From the NCBI GenBank assembly GCA_023665425.1, contig JAMPDX010000001.1:917197-981196 (forward strand): a stretch of DNA of 64,000 nt, written 5' to 3'. A program made the translations under genes and the position numbers. The notes below the pieces were generated by a model. It was not told the origin of the DNA. It did no database searches and saw only the letters and a list, made by a program, of their open reading frames with translations. Source of the stretch: Muribaculaceae bacterium. GTDB lineage: Bacteria > Bacteroidota > Bacteroidia > Bacteroidales > Muribaculaceae. Positions 44,581 through 54,260 of this stretch are shown here, piece after piece (position 1 is the first letter of the stretch; every line of letters begins with the position of its first letter).

Positions 44581-46176
44581 ATGGACCCTAAAAGTCAAAT
44601 AATAAAGCTTTGGAAGGATACTTTTCATGATACTGATGAGTATGTTAGTTTAGTGTTTACTACATATTATAATGAAGATAATTGCTTCTTTAAAATTATA
44701 GATAATAATGTGGTATCAGCTATGCTATGTATACCATATAATATAGTTTACGACTATAAAAATATAAAAAACCATAATATACAATGTATAGCAGGAAGTA
44801 TAGACTATAGTTGCAAATATTATAATCAATATGATAATCAGCAATATAGTAAAAATAAGGAATATGATAATAAAGAAATTATACAATGTGCATATCAGTG
44901 TGGTTTATCAACTAAGCCTGACTATAGACGCAGAGGAATAATGTATGCATTAATAGATGAAACAAATCGTAAACTTCTGAAGAAGGGATTTGCTTTGTCT
45001 ATACTAATACCGAGTAATGAACACAATAAGTTATATTATACAAAGTCTGGATATCGTCCTATTACTTTTATTAGGAATGAGAGATATACGTCTGAGCATA
45101 TATTTATACATGATTTTACATTGAGTAAAAGATGTTCTGAGAATATTTATGATGCCTATATTTCTGACTGCTATGAGTGTACGTTATATGATATAAATAA
45201 TATTATAGAGGAATATAAAAATATAAAACAAAATAATAATCACGATAAGAGCTGTGATATAAATAATCTAAATAATCAGGCTAAAAAGAATAGTTCTATC
45301 GATATAGTAGATTATAAAAAGAAATTGTTTATTTGGTATAATGAACTCTTTAAATATATAAATGGATGTAGGGTAGAGCATTCTTTTGCTGATTTCAAAG
45401 CTGTTTTAGAAGAAAATTTTATCAGTGGCGGAAAAATTTTGGTTATAACCAACCGTAACTCTGAACCCTTGGGTATGTTATTTTGTTGTTACATAGAAGA
45501 AGACGATGTAACTATACAGTTATTGGTGTCCGAGTCAGAGGAAGCGGAATTAATTCTTCTTCAGGCATTGAAGTCTTTTATACCCCAAAATGCAAATATT
45601 TCGCTACGACGATATAACACCTATTCACTTCCGGATATTTCAACTCCCAAGGCTATCGGCCAAAATATTTCACCTCTCGGATCTACTAATATAGGAAACC
45701 ATCTTACGAGAAAGTCACCTTCCTGTTCTCAACTTTACGAACCGTATAAGATAGTAGAAGGGGGACAGACCCCGGACTCAAAAATAGTGACTACCACCTC
45801 TTCTGTTTCGGTTGACGGTTTACAAAAATCGTATGCTATGGCCAAGATTTTGAATGTCGCTGAGGTTTTAAAATTTGCGGCAAAGCTGAATCCTAATTCG
45901 GAATTTTCAATTCTCATCACTCACGATGAGTTTAAAGAAAATGAAGGATTTTATAGTGTGAAAGCCGGAAAAATGGAGTTTATCCCCATGGAAGATATTT
46001 CTGAAGATGTTTATAAAAATATTATCGATAAATGCTCATCGGATTTTAGATGGTATAACATTTCAGTTAATGAATTAGCATCTTTCTTATTCCGGCCGGA
46101 ATTAAAGTATCCCGTGATAGAGGAAGCAATAGCAATTCCCAGATTGCCTATAAATATTGCATTGATGCTCGATTGA
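44581..46176 (+). CDS. Eis-like GNAT acetyltransferase with low-complexity inserts
   Basis: A 531-residue protein of the Eis type: an N-terminal GNAT domain with the acetyl-CoA loop RRRGIM (residues 116-121) and IPSNEHNKLYYTKSGYRP, a second GNAT-like region (about 245-345) and a C-terminal SCP2-like domain (about 405-531). Eis homologs are about 400 residues; the excess lies in polar inserts, notably an Asn-rich stretch near 215-245, one near 85-105 and a Ser/Thr/Pro-rich one near 350-410. The first 780 bp are extremely AT-rich, the last 700 near average. It probably acetylates a small amine or peptide; the target is unknown. Confidence 0.7.
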   Translation: MDPKSQIIKLWKDTFHDTDEYVSLVFTTYYNEDNCFFKIIDNNVVSAMLCIPYNIVYDYKNIKNHNIQCIAGSIDYSCKYYNQYDNQQYSKNKEYDNKEIIQCAYQCGLSTKPDYRRRGIMYALIDETNRKLLKKGFALSILIPSNEHNKLYYTKSGYRPITFIRNERYTSEHIFIHDFTLSKRCSENIYDAYISDCYECTLYDINNIIEEYKNIKQNNNHDKSCDINNLNNQAKKNSSIDIVDYKKKLFIWYNELFKYINGCRVEHSFADFKAVLEENFISGGKILVITNRNSEPLGMLFCCYIEEDDVTIQLLVSESEEAELILLQALKSFIPQNANISLRRYNTYSLPDISTPKAIGQNISPLGSTNIGNHLTRKSPSCSQLYEPYKIVEGGQTPDSKIVTTTSSVSVDGLQKSYAMAKILNVAEVLKFAAKLNPNSEFSILITHDEFKENEGFYSVKAGKMEFIPMEDISEDVYKNIIDKCSSDFRWYNISVNELASFLFRPELKYPVIEEAIAIPRLPINIALMLD

Positions 46177-47326
46177 TGTAATTAAGAGTGGCTCAAATTA
46201 TATATTATTAAATTGAAAGTTTCCTTTATTTTTACTCAAATTATTCTTTAATATATATTATAAATTACGTCGCTTTTATATATTAAAGATTATCGCGAGA
46301 TACAATAGTATTCTCGAGATTATCGTAATTTACAAGTTTCGATTATATAGGAGGTCATGTACCGAGCATAAGATTAATTGTTAAAACAGGAAAAGCATAA
46401 CTCTGTGAAAACGAAAAAGTAGGGGAGATGTTTAGAAAACCTCCATCCCGCTCGATGTGGGGTGGCACAGAAGGCTTTCGGCAGCTCAAAGATATATGAT
46501 AAATAAGTATCTCCAGGGCCTAAATTTCATCGAAATAAGCGAAATAGGGGTATTTTGAACTATTTGCCTATTGAAATCACGAACTATGAAATACACGTAA
46601 ATTGCATAAAATCAAACAATTCAGAGCGAAATAAGCATATTTTAACCCTCTGAGAATTCAACAAAATTTACAATCTGGATTAGGGTATGCAAATTTTGTA
46701 TCCTTAGGTCAATTTCTCTAATTTTATGATCCGGTAGTCCGGAGATAAACATACCTTGTCTTAGAAGGAGCGAGGTTAGAGGATATTATAACCATTAGCT
46801 GCACTCTGAAGAAATTTCATGTTAGTCTAAAACAAACAAGTCGGTGCATTGATTATGCACATCATAGTGAAATTACGAAATTAAATTAATAAACGCAAAC
46901 TTTGCAATATCAAATAGGCAATAATAGTAAACATCGCGTTGTAAACGCAACTATTTTTGTAATTAATACATTTATAAACCGGGTGTTTAAAATATCAAAT
47001 TAACATATATACCGTGATTGCAAAACCAAATATAGAATGTTAATATAATTTAACAAATAATATAAGCTACAGATATATAGAGAAATATGAGCTAAAGATA
47101 AAGTATTGGAATAAGAATATTGACATATATGTCCTCTTAATGACGATTATTGAGTTACCGTGCGATACAGCGTTTGAATAACCAATAAATTAGGCTGGTT
47201 GGTTCTTAAAGTGCTTAAAAGAAATTTAATTGTGATTGCAAATGAATTAGATGTGTTTACTAAATAAAATTTCTACCTTCAATTTAAAATTTGCCAAAAT
47301 TAATTGGCTGTTTGCAAAAATTGTGT
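46177..47326. other. AT-rich gene-free region
   Basis: No complete gene could be supported in about 1.15 kb. On the minus strand a stop-free run of about 50 codons (46374-46525), containing ELPKAFCATPHRAGWRFS, has a normal composition and may be the remnant of a gene or insertion element. A perfect TAAACGCAA / GTTTGCGTTTA-like motif recurs near 46890 and 46940. The rest is simple AT sequence. Confidence 0.45.
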
Positions 47327-47334
47327 TACATTTG
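47327..47334 (+). promoter_or_regulatory. -7 box of the XRE gene
   Basis: TACATTTG fits TAnnTTTG; a weak TTGG lies 19 nt upstream. The leader to the ATG at 47366 would be about 25 nt. Confidence 0.55.
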
Positions 47335-47365
47335 CATATTCAATTTAAAACACGGAAATTTTGCA

Positions 47366-47860
47366 ATGGAAGAACAAAATGTAGCCACTCGCCTAAAGCA
47401 CTTCATGGATAATGAGGGATTGACAATATCCCAATTTGCCGATAGGTGTGGTATTCCTCGCCCATCGCTGTCACAGCTACTCTCAGGACGCAATAAGAAG
47501 CTTTCCGACGTCGTTGTAAAGCAAATACATGATCAGTTTCCTGACTTATCTGTTTTGTGGCTGATGTTCGGCGAAGGCTCGATGCTGACACCGAAACCGA
47601 TAAATCCGGCTCTTGCGTCCGAGGCGGCAAAATTCATGGACGATGATTCAGACATGAATCCAGACGCAAATCTCAGCGAGTTAAATGCCATAAATTCTAA
47701 TGCTAACCCTGCTGACAAACAGAGTGTTAAGCATGATTTTGCAAATGCAAATATTCAGATGCAAATAGAACGAAATACCCCAAATCCACGCAAAGTTGTC
47801 AGCATTACTATCTTTTATGATGATAATAGCTACGAAACCTTCCTACCCGAGAAGAAGTGA
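47366..47860 (+). CDS. XRE-family transcriptional regulator
   Basis: A 164-residue DNA-binding protein. The helix-turn-helix covers residues 21-42 (ISQFADRCGIPRPSLSQLLS), preceded by a short helix. A polar Asn/Asp-rich linker (about 75-130) follows, then a conserved small C-terminal strand region VVSITIFYDDNSYETFLP. The start is the ATG at 47366, 32 nt after the -7 box; an upstream TTG in the same frame would lie before the promoter. Such regulators are common in Bacteroidetes, often without a linked operon; none is evident here. It lies isolated in an AT-rich region. Confidence 0.85.
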   Translation: MEEQNVATRLKHFMDNEGLTISQFADRCGIPRPSLSQLLSGRNKKLSDVVVKQIHDQFPDLSVLWLMFGEGSMLTPKPINPALASEAAKFMDDDSDMNPDANLSELNAINSNANPADKQSVKHDFANANIQMQIERNTPNPRKVVSITIFYDDNSYETFLPEKK

Positions 47861-48752
47861 TAGGCAACTTTTCTTCCATTGATTGCGCAGTTTTCTACTC
47901 CCCTTATTATTGAGGGGACTATATGTAAATATCCTGCTCCATGCGTTCGCATATAATTCTATCGACAACGACTAAAAGAATTTCATAGTAAATCGGTGTC
48001 CTTGAGGACACCGATTTTCGTAAGATATCTATCTCGGGCAGAACTACGGCTGCGCCGCGTATCTACGGGGTTACTGGTAACTCGATGTCCTGTAGAACGC
48101 CAATCACGCATAATACATAGTTTTTCAATAGCCTCAATTTACTGTAAATTTCTTGGGTCTATCCGATTTTCAACAAAGCGAGCACTAACAGTATTTCTAC
48201 GCTAACTCAGAATATTTTAATTATGATACATTCGTAAAACATGATAAAACCTTCAATTGCGAGATTTTAATTTTTCAGAAATGTATTATTGGAAATTTCA
48301 AATTTTCGATTCTCAGCAATCGGGCTAAGTTGGATGTATCTTTAAATTCTGAAGCTATTTCAATTTCAATACGTATCATTAATATCTTCTATTAAGCATT
48401 ATGCCTGTATATAAATATTATTATACTTTACCTCAAATTTTAAATAATATATATATTAGTTATTACAAAAATATAATTTAACGATTGTTTAAATATAAAA
48501 TATTATTATACATAAATCATTACTAACTAATGAAATATATTATCTATAAAATTATAATTACTGATGAGATATATTACTAATTATATATAATATATTATCT
48601 AATTGTGAAAATTAATTTAATATACATATTATATATAACATTGTCTTTACATTGCTGAATACTAAAAGTACATAGTGTGATAACTACGTGTAAATAATAT
48701 TGCACACTAAGCTTTTAATGTCTAAAATAATTAATATTCTTGGATATAAATA
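47861..48752. other. AT-rich gene-free region
   Basis: After the XRE terminator a 100-bp GC-richer patch (48040-48110) contains short repeats (CTGCGCCGCG, ACGGGGTTACTGGTAACTCG); the latter recalls the stem near 39830. From 48220 to 48750 the sequence is almost pure AT with no supported gene. Confidence 0.5.
47990..48017 (+). terminator. Terminator hairpin, AAATCGGTGTCC type
   Basis: A perfect 12-bp stem AAATCGGTGTCC / GGACACCGATTT with loop TTGA, followed by TCG. It is the same stem as at 11973-12006. Confidence 0.8.
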
Positions 48753-49964
48753 TTAATTTTTGAAATAATTTATAAGATTGATCATTTGTTTAGTGGTGAT
48801 ATTTATATTGTGTTTGGTATTGTTAGCAGATAAACATTCAGGGAGTGTTAGGGGAGTGTTAATGATACTGAAGGAAGATGTGAAGCCAGCTTCAAACAAC
48901 TTTTCAGAGTCTTTTAATTGTCCACCAATTGCTATAACCGGTATATTTTTATTTTTTGCGCGGTTGAGGATACCCAAAGCAACTTTACCATTGACAGTTT
49001 GCGCATCCAGCGAACCCTCGCCCGTAATTATCAAATCAGCATCTTCTATTTCATCATCAAAATGAGCATAATCAAGAGTGACATCAATTCCGTGCTTTAG
49101 CTGTGCATTGAGGAAGGCATACAGTGAGCCTCCGATCCCACCGGCTGCGCCGGCTCCCGGGAGCTCTGCCATCTTGCTCAGGCGGTCTAATAGATTAGTC
49201 ATATCCTCATCCTTGTGATTTTCATTGGCGATCAATTTACCATGTTTATAGATATTTGCGAAATTCACCATTCCATTCTCAAGCTGCCGGACCATATCAT
49301 TATCAGCACCCTTTTGCGGACCATAAATGTGTGTTGCACCATTCTCTCCCAACAGTGGATTATTTACATCGCAAGCTACGATGAGAGAAATATCAAATAT
49401 ATTTTTATTAACTGAAGAGATGTCTATGCTGTAAATATTTTTGAGGTTCTCGCCGCAACCTCTCAGCACCCTCCCGGACTTGTCGGCGAACTTAAAACCG
49501 ATAGCACTGAGCAGACCCATACCGGCATCATTCGTGGCACTGCCACCTAAACCTAAAATAATATCTCTTGCGCCGCGATTGATGGCGTCAAGTATCATTT
49601 CCCCGACACCGAATGATGAAGTTTTGAGAGGATTTCTCTCCCCTTCCCGCACAAGAGTCAGACCCGCAGCCTCGGCAACTTCCATAATTGCGAGCTGCCT
49701 TTTTGAATTATAAAAATAGCAAACATTTATAGGAGTCGACAGCGGCCCATTGACTACTAATTTTATGGGTATAAATTTTCCTCCATTATCCCGGTTGGCA
49801 GAGATTATACTTGCAAACCCCTCCCCACCGTCAGCCATAGGGAGCTCAACCACATCACAATCCGGAAGCAACTCCCTGATAGCTTCGGCACACGCGTTCG
49901 TGGCTTCACTGGCAGTCAGAGAGCCCTTGAAGGAGTCCATCGCCACTACTACTTTCTTCAACAT
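48753..49964 (-). CDS. glxK: Glycerate kinase
   Basis: A 403-residue member of the GarK/GlxK glycerate kinase family. Signatures are VVVAMDSFKGSLTASEA (residues 5-21), ADGGEGFA near 45, GLGGSATNDAGMG near 138 and GAGAAGG near 273. It phosphorylates glycerate to 2-phosphoglycerate (or 3-phosphoglycerate), feeding glycolysis. A TAATTTTG -7 box lies at 49991-49984, about 20 nt upstream of the start. Base composition is more AT-rich than the core genes but codons look normal. It is a single gene with no glyoxylate genes beside it. Confidence 0.9.
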   Translation of the reverse strand: MLKKVVVAMDSFKGSLTASEATNACAEAIRELLPDCDVVELPMADGGEGFASIISANRDNGGKFIPIKLVVNGPLSTPINVCYFYNSKRQLAIMEVAEAAGLTLVREGERNPLKTSSFGVGEMILDAINRGARDIILGLGGSATNDAGMGLLSAIGFKFADKSGRVLRGCGENLKNIYSIDISSVNKNIFDISLIVACDVNNPLLGENGATHIYGPQKGADNDMVRQLENGMVNFANIYKHGKLIANENHKDEDMTNLLDRLSKMAELPGAGAAGGIGGSLYAFLNAQLKHGIDVTLDYAHFDDEIEDADLIITGEGSLDAQTVNGKVALGILNRAKNKNIPVIAIGGQLKDSEKLFEAGFTSSFSIINTPLTLPECLSANNTKHNINITTKQMINLINYFKN

Positions 49965-50105
49965 GATTCTACCGTTAATATTGCAAAATTAGCAAAAATT
50001 ATTGATAAGCACTCAAATATCCGCACCCAAGTGTACAAAGTGTATACCTTGCAAAAACTAAATTACTTATATTTACGTTACTTATATATAAATATAACAA
50101 GCTAT

Positions 50106-50160
50106 ACTCGGATTTCCAATCATATAGTTTACGAGCTGTTCATTGTGCTGTGATCCGAGT
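50106..50160 (+). promoter_or_regulatory. Hairpin or dyad upstream of the GH2 gene
   Basis: ACTCGGAT (50106-50113) is inverted as ATCCGAGT (50153-50160) around a 39-nt loop, ending 44 nt before the start codon. It could be an operator pair or a leader structure. Confidence 0.4.
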
Positions 50161-50204
50161 TGGAGATTTGTCATATTCAAGTTAACATATTAAAAATCAA
50201 ACAA

Positions 50205-52664
50205 ATGAAAACTCCTTACATATGTCTTTCGGCATTTGCGCTTGCGTTGGGAGGCCTTGTGAGCCATGCTGATCGAGCCGTTACCACCCTCAACAACGGA
50301 TGGCTGTTTTCGAAAGGAGCCTTACCGGATGTCACTGAGTGGCAGCAAGTTCGTGTACCACATGATTGGGCCATTTATGGCCCTTTCGACCGCGACAATG
50401 ACCTCCAGATAGTCGCTGTGGAACAGAACGGTGAGACTGAGAAAACCGTTAAGACAGGCCGCACAGGTGGCCTACCCTTTATTGGTAAGGGTGTTTATAA
50501 GCGAAATCTGGAAATTCCCGACACCACCGGTAAAACATTCACACTGGTCTTTGACGGCGCCATGAGCAACGCCAAGGTGTCAGTTAACGGCAAGCAAGTG
50601 GCTTACTGGCCATACGGCTATAATTCATTCTATGTCGACCTGGATAACAAGGACCTTCGGCCCGGTGATAATGAGCTTGTTGTGGAGCTGGAGAACTATG
50701 AGCAAGCATCTCGCTGGTATCCCGGAGCCGGCTTATATCGCAATGTGCATCTCGTCACCACCGACAAGGTGCATATCCCCGTGTGGGGCACTTACGTCAC
50801 CACCCCTGACGTCTCTAAAGAGCAAGCCAGCGTGCGCTTGACCACCCGCATAGCCGGAGCCAAAAGCTTCGAAGAGTGGCCCTACGGCGACAAACTGCAA
50901 GTCAAGACTATCATATATAATCCTGAAGGCAAGGAAGTTGCATCTAATACTTCCGACTATATAGCCCGCGGTCAAGACTTCACTCAAAATTTCCTCATAA
51001 AAGACCCGCAGCTTTGGGAGCTCGACTCCCCTGTGATGTACACTGCCAAGACCACCTTGTCAAAAGATGGCAAAGAGCTTGACAACTATGATACCCGCTT
51101 TGGTATCCGCAAGCTCGAGTATATCCCCGAGAAAGGCTTCTTTCTCAACGGTAAGCAGACCAAGTTTCAAGGGGTATGCAATCACCACGACCTTGGCCCT
51201 CTTGGTGCCGCCGTCAACAAATCTGCCCTGCGTCATCAGTTAGAGCTACTGAAAGACATGGGTATAAATGCCATACGCACAGCCCACAATATGCCGGCCC
51301 CCGAACTCGTAGAGCTATGCGACGAGATGGGCATAATGATGATGATAGAGCCCTTCGATGACTGGGGGTTTCGCCCCAAGTCGCCCAATGGCTATGGCGC
51401 CGTGTTTAATGAATGGGCCGAGAAGGATATCACAAACATGGTGGAGCAATACCGCAACCATCCGTCAGTAGTAATGTGGTCTATCGGTAACGAAGTGCCC
51501 TCACAGTGGGGCCCTGTGGGTATGGAAGAGCTCGAGATGCTCCAGGGATTAATACATAAGCTCGACCCCACTCGTCCCGTGACATGCGGTATGGATCAGA
51601 TAAACTCCGTAATGGACAACGGCTTTGCAGCAGCCCTCGACATCCCCGGCTTTAATTACAAGCCCCAATTCTACGAGGAGGTATATGAGAAACTGCCCCA
51701 GAAGCTTATTTTGGGCTCCGAGACAGCCTCTACCGTGTCCTCCCGAGGGGTATATCATTTCCCGGTAAAATTGCCCGACAGTATGGCCAGAAACGCCGCC
51801 ATGCATTCCGACAACCAATCCTCAAGCTATGACCTTGAGACATGTGTATGGTCTAATATTCCCGACATTGATTTCGCTCGTGATGATGACAACGACTGGG
51901 TGCTCGGTCAGTTTGTCTGGACCGGTTTTGACTACCTCGGTGAGCCCTCTCCTTACGACACTGACGCATGGCCTAACCACAGCTCCCTGTTTGGTATTAT
52001 CGACCTTGCCTCCCTGCCCAAAGACCGATACTATCTGTATCGTTCGCAGTGGAATAAGGATGACAACACTCTGCACATACTGCCCCACTGGAACTGGGCC
52101 GGCCGCGAAGGTGAGGTTACCCCGGTATTTGTATACACCAACTATCCAAAGGCTGAGCTATTCATCAACGGCAAGAGTCAAGGAGTGCGCGAAAAGAATG
52201 ATTCTACCTATCAGAATCGTTATCGTTTGATGTGGATGAATACCCTTTATGAGCCCGGTGAGGTGAAGGTAGTGGCATACGACAACGAGGGTAACATTGC
52301 GGCCGAGAAGTCTATACGTACAGCCGGCCAGGCCGACCATATCGTTTTGACCCCTGCCAGAGGTGAGCTGGATGCCAACGGCGATGACTTGCTGTACATC
52401 ACAGTTCAGGTAGCCGACAAGGATGGCAATATTGTACCTACCGCCACTGATATGGTACAATTCAAGGTAGAGGGTGCCGGCACATTTGAAGCTACTGCCA
52501 ACGGCGACCCTACCTGCCTGCTCCCCTTCCAAAATCCCGAGATGAAGCTCTTCAGCGGCGCGGCTACAGCCATTGTCCGCTCGGCTAACAAACCGGGCCA
52601 GCTGCACTTCACAGCCACTGCTCCGGGACTTGCACCTGCAACGCTGACAGTCCCCGTAAAATAA
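50205..52664 (+). CDS. Secreted glycoside hydrolase family 2 (beta-galactosidase type)
   Basis: An 819-residue exported enzyme. After a signal peptide (1-22) come the sugar-binding jelly roll (about 30-190), an Ig-like domain (about 195-300), the TIM barrel (about 300-600) and two C-terminal beta domains, the first a DUF4982-type segment near residue 625. GH2 catalytic residues are visible: acid/base Glu430 in WSIGNEVP and nucleophile Glu506 in LGSETAS; PGAGLYRNV is the family signature. It probably cleaves a terminal beta-galactoside or glucuronide from host or plant glycans in the periplasm. The start at 50205 gives the signal peptide. No SusC/D genes are adjacent. Confidence 0.9.
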   Translation: MKTPYICLSAFALALGGLVSHADRAVTTLNNGWLFSKGALPDVTEWQQVRVPHDWAIYGPFDRDNDLQIVAVEQNGETEKTVKTGRTGGLPFIGKGVYKRNLEIPDTTGKTFTLVFDGAMSNAKVSVNGKQVAYWPYGYNSFYVDLDNKDLRPGDNELVVELENYEQASRWYPGAGLYRNVHLVTTDKVHIPVWGTYVTTPDVSKEQASVRLTTRIAGAKSFEEWPYGDKLQVKTIIYNPEGKEVASNTSDYIARGQDFTQNFLIKDPQLWELDSPVMYTAKTTLSKDGKELDNYDTRFGIRKLEYIPEKGFFLNGKQTKFQGVCNHHDLGPLGAAVNKSALRHQLELLKDMGINAIRTAHNMPAPELVELCDEMGIMMMIEPFDDWGFRPKSPNGYGAVFNEWAEKDITNMVEQYRNHPSVVMWSIGNEVPSQWGPVGMEELEMLQGLIHKLDPTRPVTCGMDQINSVMDNGFAAALDIPGFNYKPQFYEEVYEKLPQKLILGSETASTVSSRGVYHFPVKLPDSMARNAAMHSDNQSSSYDLETCVWSNIPDIDFARDDDNDWVLGQFVWTGFDYLGEPSPYDTDAWPNHSSLFGIIDLASLPKDRYYLYRSQWNKDDNTLHILPHWNWAGREGEVTPVFVYTNYPKAELFINGKSQGVREKNDSTYQNRYRLMWMNTLYEPGEVKVVAYDNEGNIAAEKSIRTAGQADHIVLTPARGELDANGDDLLYITVQVADKDGNIVPTATDMVQFKVEGAGTFEATANGDPTCLLPFQNPEMKLFSGAATAIVRSANKPGQLHFTATAPGLAPATLTVPVK

Positions 52665-52687
52665 AAGCTGACAACAGCGCATAACAA

Positions 52688-52714
52688 AGCCGGAGCCCAT
52701 ATCGGGTTCCGGCT
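52688..52714. terminator. Bidirectional terminator between GH2 and the OmpA-like gene
   Basis: A stem AGCCGGAGCCC / GGGTTCCGGCT with loop ATATC and tail TATTATTATA. It is placed between two converging genes and may serve both. Confidence 0.75.
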
Positions 52715-52741
52715 ATTATTATAGGGTATAAGCGGTATTTG

Positions 52742-53392
52742 TCAGAAGGCTATACGCCCTTTTTTGGCCTCATCCTGCATACGTGTGCCGGGGATGAGGT
52801 ATATCTCAAGGCGGCGGTTGGCTGCGCGCCCCTCCACGGTATTGTTCTCGTGAAGTGGGTCAGTGGCACCGGCAGCAGTAGGGAAGAGGTAGCGGGTATC
52901 AACCCCGGCATCCTCCAGATACTCATACACACTCTCCACACGCTCAAGCGAGAGATTATCGGTGTATGCAGTAGAGCCGGTGTCGTCGGTGTGCATCACC
53001 AGGAGCACGCGATACATGTCCGGAGCCGTCTTTTTAAGATAACGCTGCAGAGGGTCAAGATAACGTGCGGCATCATCCGAGAGCTCGGTGTCATTTGGCG
53101 CAAACAGATTAGCCGCCGGCACAGTGATGATTATCACCTGCTTGTCGCGATACGTCTCGATATTGCAGCCGGTGGAGGGCTTGTAGTCTCCCTTATGGAG
53201 CCTAAGAGCCTCTTGCTCTTGAAATTTGCTGACTAAATCGGCTTGCTTGCCCAGAGGTACCGACATTATAAGCTCCTCGTTAGAGAGATTGTCGAGCTCC
53301 GGTATGCGGGCATTCTCGTTAGGCTTGGCGCCGAACGCACTTATAGCAGCAAGACTAATCGTTAAAGATATCCAAAGTTTCTTCATAAGCAA
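52742..53392 (-). CDS. OmpA-family periplasmic protein
   Basis: A 216-residue protein with a signal peptide (1-21) and a C-terminal OmpA domain (about 90-205). The domain has HTDDTGSTAYTDNLSLERV, with the Asp that binds diaminopimelate, and RAANRRLEIYL as its Arg-containing end. Without a barrel, it is probably a periplasmic or lipid-free peptidoglycan linker. It overlaps the 3' end of the acidic protein gene by up to 38 bp, which suggests coupled translation. The third residue is a possible alternative start. Confidence 0.82.
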   Translation of the reverse strand: MLMKKLWISLTISLAAISAFGAKPNENARIPELDNLSNEELIMSVPLGKQADLVSKFQEQEALRLHKGDYKPSTGCNIETYRDKQVIIITVPAANLFAPNDTELSDDAARYLDPLQRYLKKTAPDMYRVLLVMHTDDTGSTAYTDNLSLERVESVYEYLEDAGVDTRYLFPTAAGATDPLHENNTVEGRAANRRLEIYLIPGTRMQDEAKKGRIAF

Positions 53393-53684
53393 GTTCTCCC
53401 TTGATTATAAATTTGATGTCCTCGGGGTCCATGATAAGCTCATCATCTTTCTTCACCTCTTTGTTGACATACTTGGCCATATCATCGATATCAACTTGCT
53501 CCTCATCTTCCTCCTCTTCTGAGGGGAGGGAGGTGAGTCCTTTCGACTCATAATAGTCCCAAATGGTGTCAATCACGAAGAGTATCTCATCATCAGTGTA
53601 CTTATCCTTTATTTCTTCCGGAATGAATGAGCGGATAAACTTTACAGCCTCATCCTCGTCATAAGATTTAATTTCGTCTGCCAT
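53355..53684 (-). CDS. Small acidic protein, uncharacterised
   Basis: A 109-residue, strongly acidic cytoplasmic protein with no signal or membrane segment. It has a helical N-terminal half (DEAVKFIRSFIPEEIKDKYTDDEI) and a Glu/Asp run SEEEEDEEQVDIDD (about 55-70). I do not recognise the family, although similar short acidic proteins occur next to rimM or ompA genes in Bacteroidetes. It overlaps the ompA-like gene by 38 bp and lies 28 bp after rimM on the same strand, so it is part of that operon. The acidic run suggests binding of basic partners, but no role is claimed. Confidence 0.75.
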   Translation of the reverse strand: MADEIKSYDEDEAVKFIRSFIPEEIKDKYTDDEILFVIDTIWDYYESKGLTSLPSEEEEDEEQVDIDDMAKYVNKEVKKDDELIMDPEDIKFIIKGELAYEETLDIFND

Positions 53685-53711
53685 ATCTCTATGAGTTTAT
53701 TAGACACATTC

Positions 53712-54260
53712 TTAATTATTCAAGTCCACCAGCCCCTCCGGCAGAGCGGTCTGCACGATGCGGCTTTGTGGGTCTATGCTTTTAATGAAGGGCTCGGCCA
53801 CAGGGATATAAAGCGTCTTATCGGCGGGAGTGCGCAGGATGAAGAGCATATTGGCTGTGGAGTCCTCGATGTCCACTATCTCGCCCAGCTCGCCGGCAGT
53901 GTCGTCTATAACAGTGTAGCCAATCAAATCATCGGCATAAGCACCTTGCTCATCGTCCTCGGCATGAAGCTGCTCAAAGTCCATGAGGCGTTGCTTAAGG
54001 ATATAAATATCTTTGCCGACAAAAAGTTTAGCCTTCTCTTCAGTATTAACGTTTTCGGGCTGAATAAGTGCGGCCTGCGCGCCCTTGGGACGAATATTTT
54101 CTATGAAGAAGGGCACAAAAATGCCATCCATGTCGCAGATGAACATCGGGTATTCATCAAAGAATTCCAGTGGCACACTCAGCAGGGCTGACAACTCTCC
54201 TTTGATACCATGAGTCTTGGTAAATGACCCGGCAGCAGTTATCTCTTCGCGTGTAATCAT
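53712..54260 (-). CDS. rimM: 16S rRNA processing protein RimM
   Basis: A 182-residue protein with the two RimM beta domains: an N-terminal half with AAGSFTKTHGIKGELSALL (residues 10-28) and a C-terminal PRC-barrel half with DLIGYTVIDDTAGELGEIVDI and TLYIPVAEPFIKSID. RimM helps mature the 3' head of the 30S subunit. It starts inside the end of murA with an ATGA overlap of 4 bp, so the genes are co-translated. No trmD or rpsP is adjacent, unlike the Gammaproteobacterial order. Confidence 0.92.
   Translation of the reverse strand: MITREEITAAGSFTKTHGIKGELSALLSVPLEFFDEYPMFICDMDGIFVPFFIENIRPKGAQAALIQPENVNTEEKAKLFVGKDIYILKQRLMDFEQLHAEDDEQGAYADDLIGYTVIDDTAGELGEIVDIEDSTANMLFILRTPADKTLYIPVAEPFIKSIDPQSRIVQTALPEGLVDLNN

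Noticed and set aside
47996..48205. 69-codon open frame after the XRE gene
   Set aside because: It begins inside the terminator stem and continues into repeat-like sequence; Arg/Ser-rich composition is typical of a chance frame.
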